In this document: one piece after another, positions 13,621-16,193 of the stretch
Position numbering within the stretch: position 1 is the first letter of the stretch
How the letters are laid out: every line of letters begins with the position of its first letter
Source: Lachnospiraceae bacterium UBA1755
GTDB lineage: Bacteria; Bacillota; Clostridia; Lachnospirales; Lachnospiraceae
Assembly: GCA_002314805.1 (NCBI GenBank)
Contig: DCHJ01000002.1
Coordinates: forward strand, 8,877 to 25,069
Reading direction: 5' to 3'
DNA: 16,193 nucleotides
Notes under the pieces: model-generated
Databases searched by the model: none
What the model saw: the letters and a program-made list of their open reading frames with translations, nothing else
Told to the model about the DNA's origin: nothing
Position numbers and translations under genes: made by a program

Positions 13621-14568
13621 CTACGGAACCTTGTATACATCCGGTATCACCGGGTTTTCGCCGCACATCCTGACAGCCTCGTTCCAGATCTCCTCATCCA
13701 GTGTGAAGGGATGCTCTGCCACGTATTCCTCATATTTGATCCCCACAGCTCTGGCTTCGCGTTCTCTGGTCATCTCCAGCTTATGGGCTGCCGTTGCTTC
13801 CTCATCATAGCCTGTAATGCACTTGAAGATATAATACTTTCCGCCCACGGGGATGACCGGACTGACCTCGCCGTCATCAAGGCTGAAGATTATCTCATCA
13901 ATAGTATCTCCCAGCTTTCCTCTCGGTACCTGTATCCGTATCTCCGAGTTGACGGAATTTCTTCTTGCAATAGGCTTGAAATCCGCCTCGGGATCTGCAT
14001 TGATCTCATCCAGCACTGCGTATGCGGATTCAGAATCATCACATTCGATACGCCATGCATCCATGACCCTTGCATCACTCTCGCTGACTTCGATATCAGA
14101 CTGCTCTATTATCTTTTTCCTCAGCTTGTCTATGATGATGAGATCTGTCTTTATCTTTTCAATATCCTCAGCAGTTATCTCGTATGTATTGCCGGAGTTT
14201 TTGAACTCATCCATATACTTTGCGGCATCATCCGCCACGGCTTTCGTCTCCTCTGCCGACAGTACGATATCCCTCTCATCGGCCATCCGGGTCATTACCT
14301 GAACCTTCTCCACATAATCCTTCACCATGTCATTGAAGCTCTGGGTATATGTGACTCCTGCATCATTTACAGCCACATCAAATATCCTGTCTGTATATAC
14401 ATCTCTTACCTCTGCCTTGCGGCTCGCAAGTACCACATACACCTGCCCGGCAGAATATGAGGCCACCTCTTCAGGCGCCTCCTGGATAGTTCGTTCGGGC
14501 AGTCCGGCACATCCGGTAAGGACTGTGCACATTGCAAGTGTAATTGTAAATATCTTTCTGAAATTCAT
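13621..14568 (-). CDS. SurA/PrsA-like peptidyl-prolyl isomerase-fold lipoprotein
   Basis: A 315-residue membrane-anchored lipoprotein. The signal peptide ends in a lipobox VLTGC (Cys20). A helical chaperone-like region rich in Glu/Asp/Lys spans about residues 50-165. The parvulin-like domain follows at about 170-255, recognised by DFKPIARRNSVNSE, RGKLGDTIDEIIFSLDDGEV and SPVIPVGGKYYIFK. In active parvulins the positions matching AWRIEC and KYYIFK carry conserved His (as in ASHIL and YHIIK); both are absent here, so isomerase activity is doubtful and a holdase/foldase role is more likely. AGGAGC lies nine bases before the ATG. It follows glgA by 13 bases, suggesting one transcript, though the functional link is unclear. 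Confidence 0.8.
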   Translation of the reverse strand: MNFRKIFTITLAMCTVLTGCAGLPERTIQEAPEEVASYSAGQVYVVLASRKAEVRDVYTDRIFDVAVNDAGVTYTQSFNDMVKDYVEKVQVMTRMADERDIVLSAEETKAVADDAAKYMDEFKNSGNTYEITAEDIEKIKTDLIIIDKLRKKIIEQSDIEVSESDARVMDAWRIECDDSESAYAVLDEINADPEADFKPIARRNSVNSEIRIQVPRGKLGDTIDEIIFSLDDGEVSPVIPVGGKYYIFKCITGYDEEATAAHKLEMTREREARAVGIKYEEYVAEHPFTLDEEIWNEAVRMCGENPVIPDVYKVP

Positions 14569-14581
14569 AATGTTTCTGCTC

Positions 14582-16024
14582 CTATCCTATGAGCCAGTCA
14601 TAAAACTCCTGATATCTGAGCGCACTCTGCTCCCACGAGAAGTCTGCTTCCATGGCGCGCTGTACTATGCAGTTCCATGCCCGCTTTTTTGTGAAGTATA
14701 CCCGCTTTGCATACTCGACGGTATTGAGCATCTCATGTGCATTGTAATTGGCAAAGGAAAAGCCTGTGCCTGTGTTCTCATACTCATTGTACGGCTCTAC
14801 CGTATCCTTAAGACCGCCGGTTTCCCTTACGATCGGTACTGACCCGTAGCGCAGCGCCATCAGCTGAGACAGCCCGCAGGGCTCAAAGGCGGAAGGCATA
14901 AGGAAGGCATCGGAGGCTGCGTATATCCTGTGTGCCAGCTCCTCCGAATAGTATATGTTGGAAGACACTCGCTGAGGATACTTCCATGCATAATAATTGA
15001 ATGTATTTACAAACTGTTCCTCACCGGTACCGAGTACGACCAGCTGCACATCCTCGGCTGTGAGCTGCTCTATTACGCACTGGATAAGATCAAAGCCCTT
15101 CTGTGACGTCAGCCTCGATACCACTCCTATCATGAATTTTCTGGGATCCTGCTCAAGTCCCAGCTGCTTCTGGAGCATCGCCTTGTTTTTAGATTTCTGT
15201 GTCCTGAAGCTTATAGTGGAATACGGATACTGAAGAGCTTCATCTTCATTGGGATCAAATATCTCATAATCTATACCGTTGACTATGCCTCTGAGATCAT
15301 TGCTGCGGGCACGCAGTATCCCATCAAGTCCCTCTCCGTAATACGGGCTCTGTATCTCCTGAGCATAGGTATTGCTTACGGTAGATACTGCATCTGCATA
15401 TACAATACCGCCCTTTAGCATGTTGCCGTCATGATTATATTCCAGCTTGTCCGCAGTGAAATAATAATCCGAAAGTCCTGAAAGCCGCCGGAACTCGTCA
15501 ACTCCCCACACACCCTGGAACTTGAGGTTATGTATGGTCATTATCGTCTTTACTCCGCGGTAGAAATCTCCGCCCGCAAATCTGTCATGAATATAGACCG
15601 GGATAAGTCCCGTCTGCCAGTCGTGGCAGTGTATCAGGTCGGGTCTGAAGCCGATGACCGGAAGTGCCGAAAGCACCGCCTGATCAAAGAAGATAAACTT
15701 CTCAAGATCCCAGAGCCAGTCCCCGTAGGGTGACTGTCCTGAGAAGTACTCCTCGTTATCGATAAAATAATAGGTCACTGTGTCATATTCAGCCTTAAGT
15801 ATGCCCACATATCTGTCCCGGCCGTTATAGTTCATATAAAAGCTGGTGACATACTCCATCATATCCTTTTTATCCTGGTACATGCACATGTACTTCGGAA
15901 GGATGATACGACAGTCAAAATATCGCTTGTCGATATACTTCGGCAGGGATCCCACTACGTCTGCGAGGCCTCCTGTCTTAATAAAGGGAAACGCCTCGGA
16001 TGCTGCCATAAGGATGTTCTTCAT
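14582..16024 (-). CDS. glgA: Glycogen synthase (ADP-glucose type, GT5)
   Basis: Extends alpha-1,4-glucan chains from ADP-glucose in the cytoplasm for glycogen storage. The 480-residue length is standard for bacterial GlgA. The donor-binding motif KTGGLADV is at residues 16-23. IHCHDWQTGLIP and TIHNLKFQG lie in the N-terminal Rossmann half, and VSRLTSQKG and SAFEPCGLSQL in the C-terminal half. The start has AAGGAG seven bases upstream of the ATG. It precedes a lipoprotein gene by 13 bases. Other glycogen genes (glgB, glgC, glgP) are not in the window and may be elsewhere or beyond the right edge. Confidence 0.96.
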   Translation of the reverse strand: MKNILMAASEAFPFIKTGGLADVVGSLPKYIDKRYFDCRIILPKYMCMYQDKKDMMEYVTSFYMNYNGRDRYVGILKAEYDTVTYYFIDNEEYFSGQSPYGDWLWDLEKFIFFDQAVLSALPVIGFRPDLIHCHDWQTGLIPVYIHDRFAGGDFYRGVKTIMTIHNLKFQGVWGVDEFRRLSGLSDYYFTADKLEYNHDGNMLKGGIVYADAVSTVSNTYAQEIQSPYYGEGLDGILRARSNDLRGIVNGIDYEIFDPNEDEALQYPYSTISFRTQKSKNKAMLQKQLGLEQDPRKFMIGVVSRLTSQKGFDLIQCVIEQLTAEDVQLVVLGTGEEQFVNTFNYYAWKYPQRVSSNIYYSEELAHRIYAASDAFLMPSAFEPCGLSQLMALRYGSVPIVRETGGLKDTVEPYNEYENTGTGFSFANYNAHEMLNTVEYAKRVYFTKKRAWNCIVQRAMEADFSWEQSALRYQEFYDWLIG

Positions 16025-16128
16025 TGTCTGTCTCCTTTCCCTGTACCGTCCGCTGTAACCACAGGTCCGGCTTTTATGCTGCTGTCTCAGTTATCTGCTG
16101 CCATATACTGCCTGCTGCTTACGGCTCA

Positions 16129-16193
16129 TCAATGACCCTGCTTCATCTCGCGGGCTGCATCGAGCACTGTCTCTGAAAGCTGTTCTCCGCCCA
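16129..16193 (-). CDS. C-terminal end of an unidentified gene (cut by the window edge)
   Basis: The last 20 codons of an open frame, GGEQLSETVLDAAREMKQGH, then TGA with a second TGA right after. The composition is protein-like (amphipathic helix) and the frame stays open to the edge. It would be the gene upstream of glgA, separated by 104 bases in which I see no terminator. The fragment is too short to assign to a family. Confidence 0.4.
   Translation of the reverse strand, partial: GGEQLSETVLDAAREMKQGH

Noticed and set aside
13576..14460. Plus-strand 294-codon frame rich in Ile, Cys, His and Leu.
   Set aside because: Antisense shadow of the lipoprotein gene, which has a lipobox, ribosome binding site and operon position.

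Overview
The window looks like a chromosomal segment of an anaerobic Firmicute of class Clostridia, most likely Lachnospiraceae. The reasons are the cmk-ispH-S1 gene order, a glycogen synthase, strong AGGAG-type ribosome binding sites, near-50% GC, and proteins that read like Lachnospiraceae core genes. No phage, IS element, tRNA, rRNA or CRISPR array was seen. Family names come from motif recognition, not a database search.

Left part (1-2605, all minus strand): a cell-surface glycan cluster read right to left. It holds a GtrA-like membrane protein, a sugar/heptose GHMP kinase overlapping it by 4 bases, and a glucose-1-phosphate cytidylyltransferase (rfbF). A roughly 33-bp tandem repeat runs over the 3' end of rfbF to the window edge. 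A 61-bp tandem repeat fills the gap between the kinase and rfbF.

Small intergenic locus (2606-3014): a 30-codon membrane peptide gene of the holin-like/type I toxin kind (minus strand), with its terminator sitting on the stop codon. A convergent short RNA from a good plus-strand promoter ends in the same bidirectional terminator. Together these look like an unannotated type I toxin-antitoxin module. It shares a divergent promoter region with the next operon.

Plus-strand operon (3015-4552): a TerB-fold protein and two overlapping short-chain chromate-transporter (CHR) half proteins, ending in a clear terminator. A 62-bp tandem repeat related in sequence to the 61-bp one follows in the convergent gap.

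Right part (4880-16193, all minus strand): read right to left it carries the tail of an unidentified gene, glgA (glycogen synthase), a SurA/PrsA-like lipoprotein that lacks the usual parvulin histidines, a roughly 410-bp gene-free leader with several hairpins, and then a tightly packed run. That run is aspartokinase, HI0933-type flavoprotein, cmk, ispH, a four-domain S1 protein, pepD and a secreted DUF5722 glycosidase-like protein. Most junctions in the run overlap or are a few bases apart, so it is probably one operon. It couples amino-acid, nucleotide and isoprenoid precursor genes with an RNA-binding/translation protein and peptide turnover.
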